DNA of 64,000 bases from the NCBI GenBank assembly GCA_022457155.1, contig JAJGOT010000198.1, forward strand, positions 35,001 to 99,000. The letters are read 5' to 3'. Position numbers and translations under genes: made by a program. Below are positions 38,112-50,804 of the stretch, one piece after another; positions within the stretch are counted from its first letter, which is position 1; the number at the start of each line of letters is the position of its first letter. The DNA comes from Cladopsammia gracilis (Eukaryota > Cnidaria > Anthozoa > Scleractinia > Dendrophylliidae). The notes beneath the pieces were generated by a model, which did no database searches, was not told the DNA's origin, and saw only the letters and a list, made by a program, of their open reading frames with translations.

Positions 38112-38280
38112 GAATTTGGATCGGATCCCATATTATTCCATCGTATCCTCCATTCCAACGGATCGTACCCTGTAATGGAATTGGATCGGATCCCATATTA
38201 TTCCATCGTATCCTCCATTCCATCGGATCGTACCCTGTATGGAATTGGATCGGATCCCATATTATTCCATCGTATCCTTG
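38112..38280. repeat. 64-65-bp tandem repeat, ~2.7 copies
   Basis: GGATCGGATCCCATATTATT recurs at 38118, 38183 and 38247. Each unit also contains CCATCGTATCCTCCATTCC and GGATCGTACCCTGTA. The minus-strand open frame that reads through it shows the repeat as a repeated Trp/Asp peptide and is not a gene. Confidence 0.9.
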
Positions 38281-38469
38281 GACCTCCGAGGAAACAATGT
38301 AGTTTCCCTTGCGAGCAGCGAGCACTTTAGAAAAAACAACAGGCGAGCAGCGAGCACTTCGTAAACTTTCAATACTGTATTGGTAAGGTAAAGTCGCACA
38401 CGGGCCACGAATGGCCCACACGGCCGGAGCTTAACCCGGTTTCTGTAGCATGAAGCAACTAGGAATATT

Positions 38470-38678
38470 GCTACTCCCCCCTCGATGGGATGCTAGTCCA
38501 TCGTAGGGTTACCCCCAGCATTTTGTCGCTGGTACCCATTTATACACCTGGGTGGAGAGAGACAGTGTGGAGTAAAGTTTCTTGTCTAAGGAAACAACAC
38601 AACGGCAGAGACCAGGCTCGAACCACCGACCTTCAGGTTGAAAGTCCGACGCGCTAACCACTTGACCACCGTGCCTCC
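38470..38678 (-). mobile_element. tRNA-derived SINE, copy 2
   Basis: Minus-strand head with CACGGTGGTCAAGTGGTTAG (A box at 38653-38663) and GGTTCGAGCCT (B box at 38614-38624), then the tail CTTAGACAAGAAACTTTACT, CTCTCTCCACCCAGGTGTAT and GGTACCAGCGACAAAATGC. It is longer and better preserved than the copy at 18.0-18.2 kb, which lacks the GGTACC part. Confidence 0.8.
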
Positions 38679-41393
38679 ACGTTCAATACTGTATTAGCTT
38701 GTATTATTATAATGACAAATTTCATTTCTGAGAGCCACCTCTCACGCGTTTTTCAAATCTGAATTTATATGTCCCATCCTTTTAATCCGTAGACGCCCTG
38801 TGATCTTTTGCTTTCTGTAAGTCTTCCGATTGAATTGTATACTTTTGATGGCATTTGATAGAACATTATTTCTGCACCAAGAAACCTACAAAGCACGATT
38901 TACGAAATTTCGAGCAATCAGCAAATTTTAACGAGAATCCGAGCATGCGAGCAATTGCGAAAAATTTGGTCTAAATTTTGCGGGCAAATCGAGCAAAGGC
39001 CACATTTTGCGAGCACTTGCAATTGATACCATTCGATACCCCCAATAGTAAACATTTCCCATATAAACACTAAGGAGACACTAAGGAGACAAACGTTGTA
39101 ACGGTGATTAAGCCGGATGCGAAAAACCAGTGAAAAAACTCCTAACTCGGAGAAAAAACTGGAAATGCATTCTCCAAACCAATGCAGAACCACCTTAATC
39201 TCTGGAGTTTAAAGGTTGAAAACAACAAGATAACAACTCAAGTGATTTAATGTTGTTTATAGCCGTACATAGTATACAAAAAATTACCTCGAGCAAAGTT
39301 ATATAATGGCTCGTTGTCGACGTCAAGTAAATAGCACGAATCAAGGAGTGGTATTAATAGGAAAAAACTGCGAATGCCAAGCATAGCAATGATTCGTATG
39401 CCCATGGGAAATATATTTCTTTCCAATCCCGCAATATCAACAAAAATAACATAAAAATATAATATTGAGCGTTTATTTTACGTAATAAGTGGAAATTTTC
39501 TTTTCTTGTTTTCCTGAACTTGTGATACCCCTCGTAAAAGTTTGGGAGAACTCGAAACAGTTGAAGAAACGCTACGTCGCCTTCTGGCATGCGATTCCAT
39601 ACTCGGCTATTCTTGTACTAAAGCATTATGCCTGTCACCCGCAACTCTCCCATTTCTGTTATTACATGTCATGCGAGGAGTCAGAAATGTAAACAGCAAA
39701 GCACGTGAAACACTTCACGAGACTCGTACGTGAGGAAAGCAAACGTGAGAAATATATCAGTTGGTTGTTAGATTAGAAATATCGGCCTGCAGTATTATTA
39801 AAACGGACAGCTGTTAGCTAAAATTTGCGGGTTTTGTTTTCAGGAAGCTGTTTCTTCTAAAATAGAAAATAAGCTTTTTTCGTTATAATACAGCTATTTG
39901 AAGAAACATGTTGCAACTGGACATTCACTGAACCGTGTTTGATACTCATGGACCCTCGTATAGCTACAATCTTTGATGCGTGTGTACGCTATGGCTGCAG
40001 CGAAATAACGTGCTTCATTTAATTTACTGAAAATGTGCCAAATGTTTGCGGTTTTGTTGACAAATAAAGCTTTATTTATAGAATATTAATTATAAGCAAT
40101 TCGTTTAATCTGATAATTCTATGCATATGTGTGAATAAAGGAATGTTTTGGCTGGGAAGTCACGGGATGTTTGCTGATTCCCGCTGTATGTTCAGTACCG
40201 CGTTTAACAATGAACTTAGAAATGACAATATAAATATTTGATATAAGGCTTGCAGCTACGTAGCAGAAAACTCAGTGACTGAAAAACTGAGGCCACCCTG
40301 GAGGCCACCAAACCAAGCAATGGATCCAAGAAGTATGGCTAGAAGAAAATTGGAATTAAAACCGCTAATGCATGGGCCTCACACAGACCTCCGCGCCCAA
40401 ACTTATAGTTTTCTGTCTGCACGCTATTTGCATACAGCAAACTGGAAAACAATTCAAGTTTTTTTTGCTATGAGAGATGGTAATCCGCACAATTTCAGGC
40501 TAATTCTTGTTGGCTTTCCATTTGTTGACATTTCGTGCAATGCCTGACCTGCAATTTATAGTCGTAAACTCGAAGAATGAAAGCGGTATCCAAACTGTTC
40601 GTGAAAGCTTAATACCTTGCAGATTGTCTGGATGAATAATGTTTAGTAGGCAAATCACTCTCTGTATGCAGTTAATCGTATTTTGTTTTCTTTCTCGTTC
40701 CTGAAAAAAGAAAACACGATTATTTTGCATGGAAAGTGTATTAACATAGGTTTAACTAATGCATGGGCTAAGCGCAATATAAACATGATACGTACTAATA
40801 TTTTTCGTTAGAGTTGTGAACGTGGTAATATTCATTCAAGCTTTAACTAAACAAATGTACGTGAAAAAAAGATGCTACATAGATCTACATAGGCAAATTT
40901 AGAATATGCGGGTCGTTTTTAGAACAAATTCGCAGAAAATAAACCGACAGTATTAAAACATTTTTTTTTTTTTGTAATCCTTGCTAACAAGGCGGCTAGC
41001 AGTTCCACAGTTGGTTCCACAGTTTAGTTAAGTGATGTCAGGACCACCAAACCGCAAAATACAAGTTAATATTAGAGGACTTAATTGTTATCACCAACGG
41101 TATTACGATAAAAGGAGTGCCAAGAATCATAGAACTGAGCCGAAAACGTGACTAAAAATACAGGTACAAAACATGGAGTGATAACGACATCATGGATATC
41201 ACGAGAGATAAAAATCGAACTGCAATCCGAGGCCGCCGTTGTGAAGGAACTGGAAACCACAATAAGCTTTCTCGTTTATTCAATAACTTTGTGTTACAGT
41301 GGAAGAAACGCCAAACCTGACGGTGATAAACAATTTAGCGAAGGTAACGTGAGATAGGGCACTAGCCGTTTGAGAGCAATATCATGCACTCAA

Positions 41394-41830
41394 GTAGAGT
41401 TAAGGAGTTTAAACTTCAATGGCTTCGGCGGCGACCACGGCTTCTGAAGAGGGTTGAAAACACAAAAACGTGACTACTCTAGAGAATAATGTAAACAAAG
41501 ATGAATGCATGCACGGTACAATTAAATGTCCCGGCCACTGACGAACTGGACTTCAGCGGTGCAGGCCTTGCATGTATACCAAGGGTGTTACCTATAGATT
41601 CACGCAGTTCTGTAAGTAGAGTTAAGGAGTTGAGGAGTTTAAACCTCAATGGCTTCGGCGGCGACCACGGCTTCTGAAGAGGGTTGAAAACACAAAAACG
41701 TGACTACTCTAGAGAATAATATAAACAAAGATGAACGCATGCACGACAATTAAATGTCCACTGATGAACTGGACTTCAGCGGTGCAGGCCTTGTATACCA
41801 AGGGTGTTACCTATAGATTCACGCAGTTCT
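41394..41830. repeat. ~220-bp tandem duplication within unit B
   Basis: GTAGAGTTAAGGAGTT, CAATGGCTTCGGCGGCGACC, ACGTGACTACTCTAGAGAAT and GGACTTCAGCGGTGCAGGCC occur twice (from 41394 and 41616) with few differences. Unit C has a single, diverged counterpart near 48,716-48,850. Recent local duplication, non-coding. Confidence 0.85.
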
Positions 41831-42492
41831 CCTCTTTAAAAAAAAATAGCTTCTTGGCTGTAAAAATTCTTCGGGATGACGTGAGAGTTAGTATTATAAG
41901 CGATGTTATCGCAGACCATATAGCGGTATTGTCAGTAGTATCAAATTCGTAAGAGCTTGTAACGAGGTATTGACAAGCCTTCTAGAGAGGGTTCTAGAAG
42001 AGACAAACTCGACTAATTAATTGGAAGAGAATATTAAGAACTTAAAGGTGACTCTGATTCAACAATATCATGGACGATAAAGATAAAAACTCAACGACGT
42101 ACATCCTTAACAGCGCTTTGGTTAAGTTACTATGACTCTGGCGTTTTGACGAAACTCTAAGGCAATGTGTGAAAGGCTAAAACAAACTTTAGCACTTCTT
42201 CCAACTGCGAGCAAATATGAGCACTATAATCCTGTATGATGTAAGGAGTATCTCAATGGTGACAATGAATTGAAAGAAACGAGAAACGTGATTTGAGCTA
42301 AATAGAACAATAATGAAAGTGTGAAAGTAAACTTGTATAGCGTGTGATGGATAAAAATTTTGCCGCCTCTGCGAGGACTGTCGTAAACGACCAATTCCCA
42401 TCAGGCGAGGCGCATTCTGTTTCAGAACATTTCTCAGTCACCTGCCGTGCTCTCTCGTAAGCGAGAATCTCCCGACGTACACGCTTTATATT

Positions 42493-42512
42493 AGGGGGGG
42501 GGGGGGGGGGGG
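42493..42512 (+). repeat. G homopolymer (~17-20 bases)
   Basis: A run of G within GTACACGCTTTATATTAGG to GGAGGAATACGACG. It lies inside unit B and is absent from the matching place in unit C. The proline-rich frame on the other strand is an artefact. Confidence 0.8.
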
Positions 42513-44199
42513 AGGAATACGACGAGTGAACGAGTGACAGCTGGATGCCTGGCTTGACATGACCCATTCCGTTAGATTTCTCAGCTGGCGCCGTCAACAG
42601 TCCTTTTTCAAACAATTTCTACATTTTCTTTTACCACAACGAAAACCCTAAAGCCGAGACTAAGAACTAAATTGAGTGTTTCTGATAGTAATACAAGTAG
42701 ATTTTTTGGTATTGTGAAGCAAGGCTCAATCTTAGAAAATTGCGTGTTAAACGAAATTTGAAATTGATACGAAAAAAATACTTGAAATGCTGGTACAATA
42801 ACAACATTTTTTTAGGACTATTTATATTGCTTCTGGACTGACCGACTTCCGCTTTCGGCAAAAACGAACCTGAGCCGTGAATGCAATAAAAAATATGGTA
42901 TGATGTATTTATATTCTGACCACACGCTAACAAACCATGCCACAAAAGTGTTGATAAATTTATTAATTGGATCAACTGTTATGAAAGTTTACGAAACTCT
43001 CAGTAAATTCATTGGCAAAGGCCAGGACGCCCCAGGGTCTGTTTATGCAGCCAATACTGGTCTTCCGATTTCATACAATTATTTTAAAGCCTCTACAATG
43101 TTTTTCTCGCGGATGGGTAATCCTTGAGAAATTTCTAGATTTTTTTTGACGTTTTTCGGATCAGGAAAAGAAGGCAAACAGTTCGGCTGGAGTAGAAACT
43201 GTCCAAGGCTTTTCATTCTTCGTAAACAAGTTTAAAATTCGTCTTGCAATATAATGCAAAGCAGTGTTCTGACACGTACTTATAAGCTTATTTAGAAAGG
43301 TCGAATGTGAAAAGATCAATGCTTAACTTTTTTTAATCGTCTAGTCTTTTTTTTTCTCGTAAAGTACTTAAGTATAAAATATTGTCAAAATCCCCCTTGA
43401 GAAAATGAACAGGTCACTGATTATGTTAATGTTAGTGACATTAATATTAGTGATATTAAGAACTCAAATATTTATAATAAGTTATTTGGCATTTGCACAT
43501 CAAAACAACAGGTACTCGACAAGAGGCATAATATCATGGTATCTCATGAATTTTTTTCGAGGTTCGTTAATACTCATTTGAGGCTACGAGAGCTAATACC
43601 AGTTCTTTCTGAAAAGTGAACACTACTTTAAGTTACGGAGAACCAGCACAGGTTTCAAGAACATTAGAGAAAACGCCAAGTATCCGCTCACTTGACAAAT
43701 AAGATACAATATTACATCGCATTAAGTGTACCGACTAACAGAACTACGTTCATTGACTATTCATCGAGGCATGAAGTTAAACAAAGGCCAAGAATGTACT
43801 TAGACAGCGTTTTTCTATGTTTACGACTGTATTTTTAAAACTTGCCTTTGAAGCAGACATCACATGTTTTTAGGGCAATAAGCCGAATGAAAATAAAAGC
43901 GAGAAATTGTGGAACGCAGTTATGTAAATCGAATTCGTGGGGTAGGGTTGTGATCGTGAATACATCAAATGTTCTTATCAGTAGCTGTTTTTCAATTTTA
44001 TCGTCTCAAAATATCCTTGTAGCCGCGATGAAAAACAAACGGAGTTCTCAAGGCTTTTTCGGTGAAATCCAATCGTGTATCAACGATAAGAACTCGTAGC
44101 CTATCCCGGCATTTGATCCGGAGGAGTGCGGATGGGAGTGTCAATGCCAGACTAAAGAAAAGCTGATAAACAAAACTGATGCAATCCTTGTTTGATACA

Positions 44200-44205
44200 T
44201 TTATT
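44200..44205 (-). other. Polyadenylation signal of the 44.7-kb gene
   Basis: Minus-strand AATAAATGTATCAAACAAGG, at the paralogous place to 33535 and 51958. Predicted 3' UTR about 490 bases. Confidence 0.6.
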
Positions 44206-44693
44206 CTAATCGACCACAACTTTGCTTTCAGTGTGCATGGTTCATTAGATTAGAAACTGTATTAAGTTCTTTCGAGTTAATACAAATAATATCCAGCTTT
44301 CAAGAACATAAAAAAAAACACTGTCGACCTATCGGCTGTGAAGAGAGTTTTAGTTCAGTTCTTCCTGTTAGTTACAGCTGCTCCGTTGACATTTATACAT
44401 GTATATTCATCGCGCGAAAATGGATTAAGAAACTTAACAATATCATTTGTTCCACAAACTCACGTTTTCTTTTCTTCGCGTTTTAAAATTCGTAAATTGT
44501 TTCCTATTTGCCGATCTAGTCGTGGCAAAGTTAAGTTCACTCTTCACAAAAGGACTCCCGGCCGTAACCGGTAAACTGCCACATCATCACCTTCACAGTG
44601 AGACGGGGGTCGCGTTTGACAGAGGGCAACACTGTACGTTTTAAATCCGTAGATTCAGCTGAATGGCCATCAAGGTCATGTTGTGTCCATCGA

Positions 44694-45128
44694 TTAAACC
44701 GTTCCAGTAGATTTTCTCGTATGTTTTTTATACCGGTATCGCCTACCTTCCTCTACATGTAATGGCAAACCACATCCCAATGCTCGCTCTTCGTGAATGG
44801 CTGCTAAATCTTTGTTTAGCTTTATTGTTACATTTTCTAGTTGCGTTTCAAATAGTTCGTTCTCTTGGATGTCCTCTAGACTGGGAACAAACCGAAACTT
44901 GGGGTATTTCCTCCGCTTCCTCAACCGATTCCGGTTTCGCTTGGGGCTTTGCGTCATACTACGATCGATGGCTGCTAGATCTTCGTAGAAATCCCAGGCG
45001 GTTTTTTGTCCGTACTTGAAGTCGAAATCGTAAACGTCGGCCGCCGTTAGCTCATTCATGGTTAGAGGTTCATCATCTTGTAGAAGATGCGATGACGACT
45101 CTTCGTAAAATGTTTCTCGTTGACGCAT
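44694..45128 (-). CDS. Member 4 of the intronless family (144 aa)
   Basis: Unrecognised protein, closest to the 34.0-kb member. The start is the ATG at 45128. In-frame upstream codons run to a TAG with no other ATG, while a different frame of the leader (GACFESDWQKL) stops at a TGA just before the ATG. Features: SSSHLLQDDEPLTM (11-24), YDFDFKYGQKT (33-43), EDLAAIDRSM (49-58), basic RNRNRLRKRRK (64-74), KYPKFRFVPSLEDI (74-87), QENELFETQLENV (88-100), DLAAIHEERAL (107-117), GRRYRYKKH (128-136). The central basic stretch resembles a nuclear localisation signal. There is no secretion or membrane signal. Intact frame, no introns. Shared flanks on both sides show it moved as part of a duplicated block. 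Function unknown. Confidence 0.8.
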   Translation of the reverse strand: MRQRETFYEESSSHLLQDDEPLTMNELTAADVYDFDFKYGQKTAWDFYEDLAAIDRSMTQSPKRNRNRLRKRRKYPKFRFVPSLEDIQENELFETQLENVTIKLNKDLAAIHEERALGCGLPLHVEEGRRYRYKKHTRKSTGTV

Positions 45129-45330
45129 GATTTCAACGGAGTTTCTGCCAATCGCTCTCAAAACAAGCTCCTTCTAGTTTAACTGCTCTTCTACAACTGC
45201 CGCAATTAGATGTTAACAGTTTCTCCTTTTCCGTTCTCAAATGATAATCTACGTATACTATGCTCTTAAACAACTGGCGCAAAGCAATAATTCGATTTAC
45301 TGTACTCCTAAACAAGGGCTGTCGTCTACA

Positions 45331-45416
45331 GTTTTGATCACTGAAAGAAGCGCAGCTGACCCATGTGCCTTTGTTTTGGCAAACGAATCTGTTTATCATT
45401 TTTTGCTGAGCACGTG
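45331..45416 (-). promoter_or_regulatory. Conserved upstream module (short form) of the 44.7-kb gene
   Basis: GATCACTGAAAGAAGC, CAGCTGAC, CATGTGCCTTTGTTTTG and CACGTGATAG (45411-45420) match the 22.2- and 34.7-kb modules. The AP-1-like TGACTCA is changed to TGACCCA. Similarity ends after CACGTGATAG, and the CRE-like site is missing. Confidence 0.55.
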
Positions 45417-45439
45417 ATAGTGAGCGCATGACCCAACTC

Positions 45440-45600
45440 GTCCCCAGAGCCTTCTCTGTTTTCAAAATGGCGGGGCGGGCTTAGAAACCCCTGGACTGGC
45501 TGCCATTTCATTGTGTGTCGCACCACACACAATGAAAATGCGTTTCCGGATGTTATTTCCATCGATTGGCAGCCAGCCGTGTTAATGTTTTGTTTTCTGG
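45440..45600. repeat. Repeat sequence replacing the rest of the promoter block
   Basis: TTTTCAAAATGGCGGGGCGG resembles repeat text at 8,245 and 37,745. It is followed by an inverted pair (GGCTGCCATTTC ... GATTGGCAGCC) containing CATTGTGTGTCGCACCACACACAATG (written here in parts: CATTGTGTG, TCGCA, CCACACACAATG). It looks like a MITE inserted where the other family promoters continue. Confidence 0.5.
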
Positions 45601-48600
45601 AAATCAGAAACGTAATTTCAGATCAGAGGAAACAACGGACACTGAATACTACATGATAAGAAAAAACGATATCGAAAAACGTTGCCACTTTCCGAACGCC
45701 TAGAAAGACTCTAGAAAAGGCTAAGTATAATTCGATATCATCATAGTCTTATGTACACCTTGAAATTGCATGTACAGGGGGCAAAACACGCCCAAATATC
45801 AGTCCAAAAACGCCCTTTATAAGTTGAGGATATTACGGTCACCATAACACACTTCAAGCAATTTTAAAGGCACCGTGAGCGGGAAAAATTAACGGCGGTA
45901 TAGTTTGAGGTTAAAGTGGAAATTAGTAAAATAACTACCATTTTTTTCGGGAGACACTGTTCCTCGAATATTGCAATATTTCGGAGCTCGGTAAACCACA
46001 CCGTCTTATACAAGCAACAGACATCTTATGTAGTACACGGGTTTACTCGGCTACATGTTAAACAACTTGACGAACCATTATATTGATAAATATAACTCGC
46101 TTTCAGTTTCTTAACGAAATAAATGCAAAACTTCTTAGAATGTGTTAGAAATAACAGTTTATACTCTAAGAATTCTTCTCTTTTGCGAAACGTTTTCCTT
46201 CGCATTCGACTCGAACGCCCTCGTTTCGTTTGGTAAGCGCATGGTGCCAGTGACACGTCGTCCTTTGAAGTCGTGCAGTTGCACTGAAGTTGCATTTTCC
46301 TACCACTCCTGCAATATTAGCAAAATAATACACAAAAGTATATATCGAGTGTTTATTTTTTATCTTTTTTTTTAATTTCTTTCTTGTTTCCCAATGGTTG
46401 TGGTAACACCGCTCCAATAGTAGTTTGGGATAATTCGATTCAAAATAGCCAAAGAATCGCTACTCCACCTTCCGTCGTTGCTTCTTCAGCTTTTCTTGTT
46501 CTCTAAAACTTTATGGCGTCACCATAAATTTCTGTGTTCTGAACTCCCTGGCATGGCGTCAAAAATGTACACAGCAAAGCATGTGAGATCCAGTTTTAAT
46601 TTGAGCCGTGCACGTCGGAGAGAAATATCAGCTCATCTAGAAAATATATATCGGCTTGCGGTACTCAGACTAAAGTGGACAGCTGTTACATAAAAATGGT
46701 GGTTTGTTTTCAGGAATTTGTTCCTTCTAAACTAGAAAATAAGCGTCCTTAAAATTACGCCTATTTGCAGAAACATGTTGCAAATCGGTTTAATACTCCT
46801 GGACCCTCGTGCAACTTTAATCCTAGATGCGTGCGCACCCAAGGACAAACGCGAACGTGTTCCGCTTATTTACTGAATCTGTGCCAAATGTTTGGCGGTT
46901 TTGGTTTTGTTGATTAAAATCTTTTATAGAACATATAGCAATATGTTTAATCTGATAAATCTATTTAGTAAATTTAAAGCCCGTCTCGTGACCTTTATGC
47001 CATGTATGCGTCTGTGATTTAATGAATGTTTTGACGGGGAAGATCACGGCATGTTTGATAATTCATGTTTATCGTGTTCAATCTTGAACTGCAGTACTTA
47101 GTCGATACTTAGAAAAGAAAAGATAATATTTGGTCCTGATCCAAGGAGTGCAGCTAGAAGATTAATCGGTGATTGAAAACCAAGATGTCACACAATCTTC
47201 CCAAAATATTCTGTCAGCCCGCCATGCAGCAAAATGAAAATCAGTTCAAGTTGATATGCTTTTACAAATTCGTTATTCGAACAATCTCAATGCAATTTAA
47301 TTAAAAGCGAAACTTCATTGTGGCTCCCAGTTATTGCTTTGCGTTTTCTAGAGCCCGTTTATTGATATTTCGTGGAATTTTGTATGTAACAGAATTAAAC
47401 CGCCTTTTATGACTTTTATCGAAATTTGGTGCATGCTGATTCATGCACAATGTACGTAATTTTAAATAATGGCTAAATTTTCAGCAGATAAAGACACTTT
47501 GCATACTGCAGTTAATCGCGTTTTATCTCTAATTTCACTAATAGCACAATATAACCAAGCTACCTTGCATTCCAAACTAGTATCTTTCATCAGATTTGTA
47601 AAGGTGGTACCCGTTTGGTTTAAACTAACTGAATCGTAAAAGAACGTGCATTTGATTCTACCATAGGTGCATTTATAGAAAACGTTGGATAAAAATGTGT
47701 TTGTTGCGGCTTAGCACTCATAATACATGTAATAGGCAGGACAGTGCATAGTGGCTTTTCGCGCGCTCTGATTGGCTACTCAGTTTCCGGATAGTATTTG
47801 CTATTCACCTCCACTTCGGTGAATAATTGTTTATTATCATCAATGTTTTGGAAACATGGAGGTTTAACGCTTTTAAACCGCTACTATGATACCTTAATCA
47901 GGGGCGTTCCTGGCCAGTTTTTCCCAGTTAGCCAGGGGGCACAAGTTGAAAAAAAAGGTTAATTATCATAGCATAATATACGGAAAGACATCGCGTTGTC
48001 ACTTTGTAGCTGATAAATTAAAAAAAAAAAACTTGTAAGCCAGTGCTTACTTGGCCTACAGGCAGGTACGCTCCTGTTAATTTTCTGTTAGCGTGCGCGT
48101 TAACAAAACACTGATGAAAGGGTGCAAAGGATTATACCGGCGAAACGTCTGCAAATTGACATAAATTTTATAATAAATAGCCTGCGGAATTCGGGTGCTA
48201 GGGAAAAAAACTTTCTCTTATCCCTTCTAGCGCCAGACACGCAAGCTACATTGTGTTATTTCACATATTGATAATTGTTACATTTAAAGAATAGTATCAT
48301 TCTTAAATTTGCAGAAAATAAACGGAAAGAAAAAAAGAATTTTAAAAAAAGAAACAACATCTTTTCCTCGAAACCTTTGCCAACAAAACGGCTCAGGAGG
48401 TTCCAGTTTAAACCGCAGACTGTGACCCACAACAAATACAAGTCAAATATTACTGCGGTGTTAAAGAGAGTATTCCGGTACTTCTGGTGACAAGATTTAG
48501 AATCTTAATGAAACGTAACTAAAAAGAGAGCGGTAAGAATCGAAAATGGAGTCAGTGGGAACGACACTACTAGTTAAAATCGAACTGTAGAGTTGGGTAC

Positions 48601-50804
48601 TTCATGTATACTGTTTTGAGCTGAATCACAGTTTCTGATCTTTTATAAATTAAACTGTTTGAGTATTACAAGCTCTCTGCAATATCAGGAGCTTATTGGC
48701 AATATGCAATATTCAAGTAGAACCAAGGAGATCAAATCTCAAGAGCTTCGATCCGAGCTAGTTGTAGGTTTTAACACGCGGCTCGTCTGAAGAGTGTTGA
48801 AGTAGCGAAAAACGTGATCGCTTAAGATTCTAGAGAATACAAATACAACAAATATATTAAATTATTATTATTACGGATGCGTTGAGGACACCTAGGTTGC
48901 TAGCTAGATTCCTTAAACCTCTCGTCTTAGTACTGGCGGCCTGTTTATACAGCTGTCCCCTAACCTCCGATGTTTCCTTGAGAGGAGGGGCGGCTGTCAA
49001 AGGCTATCGTCTTAGAAGAATTGGTTTTTTGCTTTTTCAGTGGATACGAAACTCTCATGTGATGATGATAACACTTTTATCTTTAAGCTGGATCACCTCA
49101 AAAGTGTGTCCTTGCCAAGTTTCGATTTCTTAGCTATTTGTTCAGGTGTTACACTGAATATTTGGCACGTTTGTTTTTCCTTCTTGTTTTGTTAACACTG
49201 TGCCAAGTTATCTGACTCGAATATTTTTAGTTATCAAGTAGTTTTCGCAACACACAGTAGCAAAGTCGGGAGAAAACGTCAGAGAGGATTGCAGGCAGAA
49301 GAGATAAACTAGACTTAATTTATTGGAAGAATATAAGTCGTAAATATGAACAATATTATACACGATAAACTGATTAAAATGTCAAAGACCTTCATGATCA
49401 TTCTCAAAGAGGCCTTTGTTAAGGTGCTTCTGACCATGGAATATAGTTATATTTTTCATTCAAAACTGGACCTTGGTTTTGCCGACACTCTATACAAACG
49501 TAACGTGCGTGAGGCGGAATAAAATCAGAACGCTTAGCCCGGAATTTTAACACTTAATCAACTGCCAACTGAGAGCAGATATCAGTACTGAATATATATG
49601 CATGATTTTAACAGGAGTTATCTAAGCGATGAGAAGGCAATGACATAACTTCTAAACTGAGACATTTAACCAAGACTAAAACGTGATTTGTGATGCTAAG
49701 AACACGAAAAACTGTGAGAGATGATATTATCGTATGAGCTTATAAAACATGATTACATTTAAACGAGCAGAGCAGCTTTAGCGACTCATGATCTTTATGA
49801 ACAGAAATCGTGATCGGTGCTAACGAAAGAGTTAATTGTCTCCTGAGTTACGATGCATACGGGGGAGAAAACGTCGTGTATATTACTGAACAAATTCAGA
49901 GTCAATGAGTGCCAAGACCACGTTGATGCCTGACTCATTTAGGATTTCCCTGGATGTCTTAACTGGCGACACAGTAGTCCATTCCCTCATAATTATCTTT
50001 CACCATTTCGGACAATATAAGAACTAAGCCAAGTGTTTCAGATTTAAATCCAGGTAGATTTCATTTTTGCAAAGCAACACTTTCACTCTTATAAAATTGC
50101 GTGTCAACTACCCTTGAAATTGATACGAAAATATCTTAAGAACTCGCACAATAACAACATTTTTAAGACCTATTTATATTGCGCCTTCTGAACCTATCGG
50201 CTTCCGCTTTCGGCAAAAACAGGTCTGAGCAATGCGATGAAAACAATTCATCGTTATTTTCAGACGCTAGCAAATTTAAGAAGTCTGATCTGACCTAGCT
50301 ACCACAAAGTGATAACATATTTGTTTGTGTGGTTCACCTCTAACTTTCAATTGACCGCCGGGAAAGATTTCATACAATTGTATAAAGTCCTCACAATGTT
50401 TTTTTTTATTATTTCCTACAGATGAGGTATATAACCCTTACGAGGATTTTTACGGTTTTGCTCAGGGAAATGAAGACAAATAGTTCGACTTGAGAAGAAA
50501 ATTGCAACTCTTAATCCTTCGAAAACAAATTATCCTTTCAATACAATTTAAGGCTGTGTTTTGACACACCCCCGGCCCGTGATGCACTGTTTATAAGTTT
50601 CTTACATACGGAGAACAATGTCAAATTTAAAAAGATCACGTAAAACAATTTCTTTTCTTATTTTATTGCTTGCTTTTTTAATCCCAAGGCATCAAAGTAT
50701 ACCGCGTGGTGGACAAATGTTGTTAAAATTCCTCTTGAGAAGATGAACCGATGAACACAGAGAAAATATAATAGTCGGTAGATTTCATTTGAATTCACAT
50801 TTAT

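Larger units (their letters stand above)
39480..45460. repeat. Segmental duplication unit B (carries the 44.7-kb gene)
   Basis: Colinear with unit C (46.3-53.1 kb). Paired anchors: 39670/46570 (ACAGCAAAGCA), 39905/46770 (GAAACATGTTGCAA), 40060/46930, 40970/48370, 42000/49310, 42690/50060 (TTGAAATTGATACGAAAA), 42850/50205 (CTTCCGCTTTCGGCAAAAAC), 43490/51255 (CATTTGCACATCAAAACAAC) and 43770/51530. Similarity is patchy, so the duplication is not recent. Reading frames outside the family gene are not conserved between the units, arguing against further genes. Confidence 0.8.

Noticed and set aside
38098..38421. 107-codon minus-strand frame with repeated Trp-Asn-Asn-Met-Gly peptides
   Set aside because: Translation of the 64-65-bp tandem repeat; no supporting homology.
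46478..46693. 71-codon frame in a block conserved between units B and C
   Set aside because: The matching region in unit B (39.6-39.8 kb) has a different frame with stops, so the conservation is not at the protein level.
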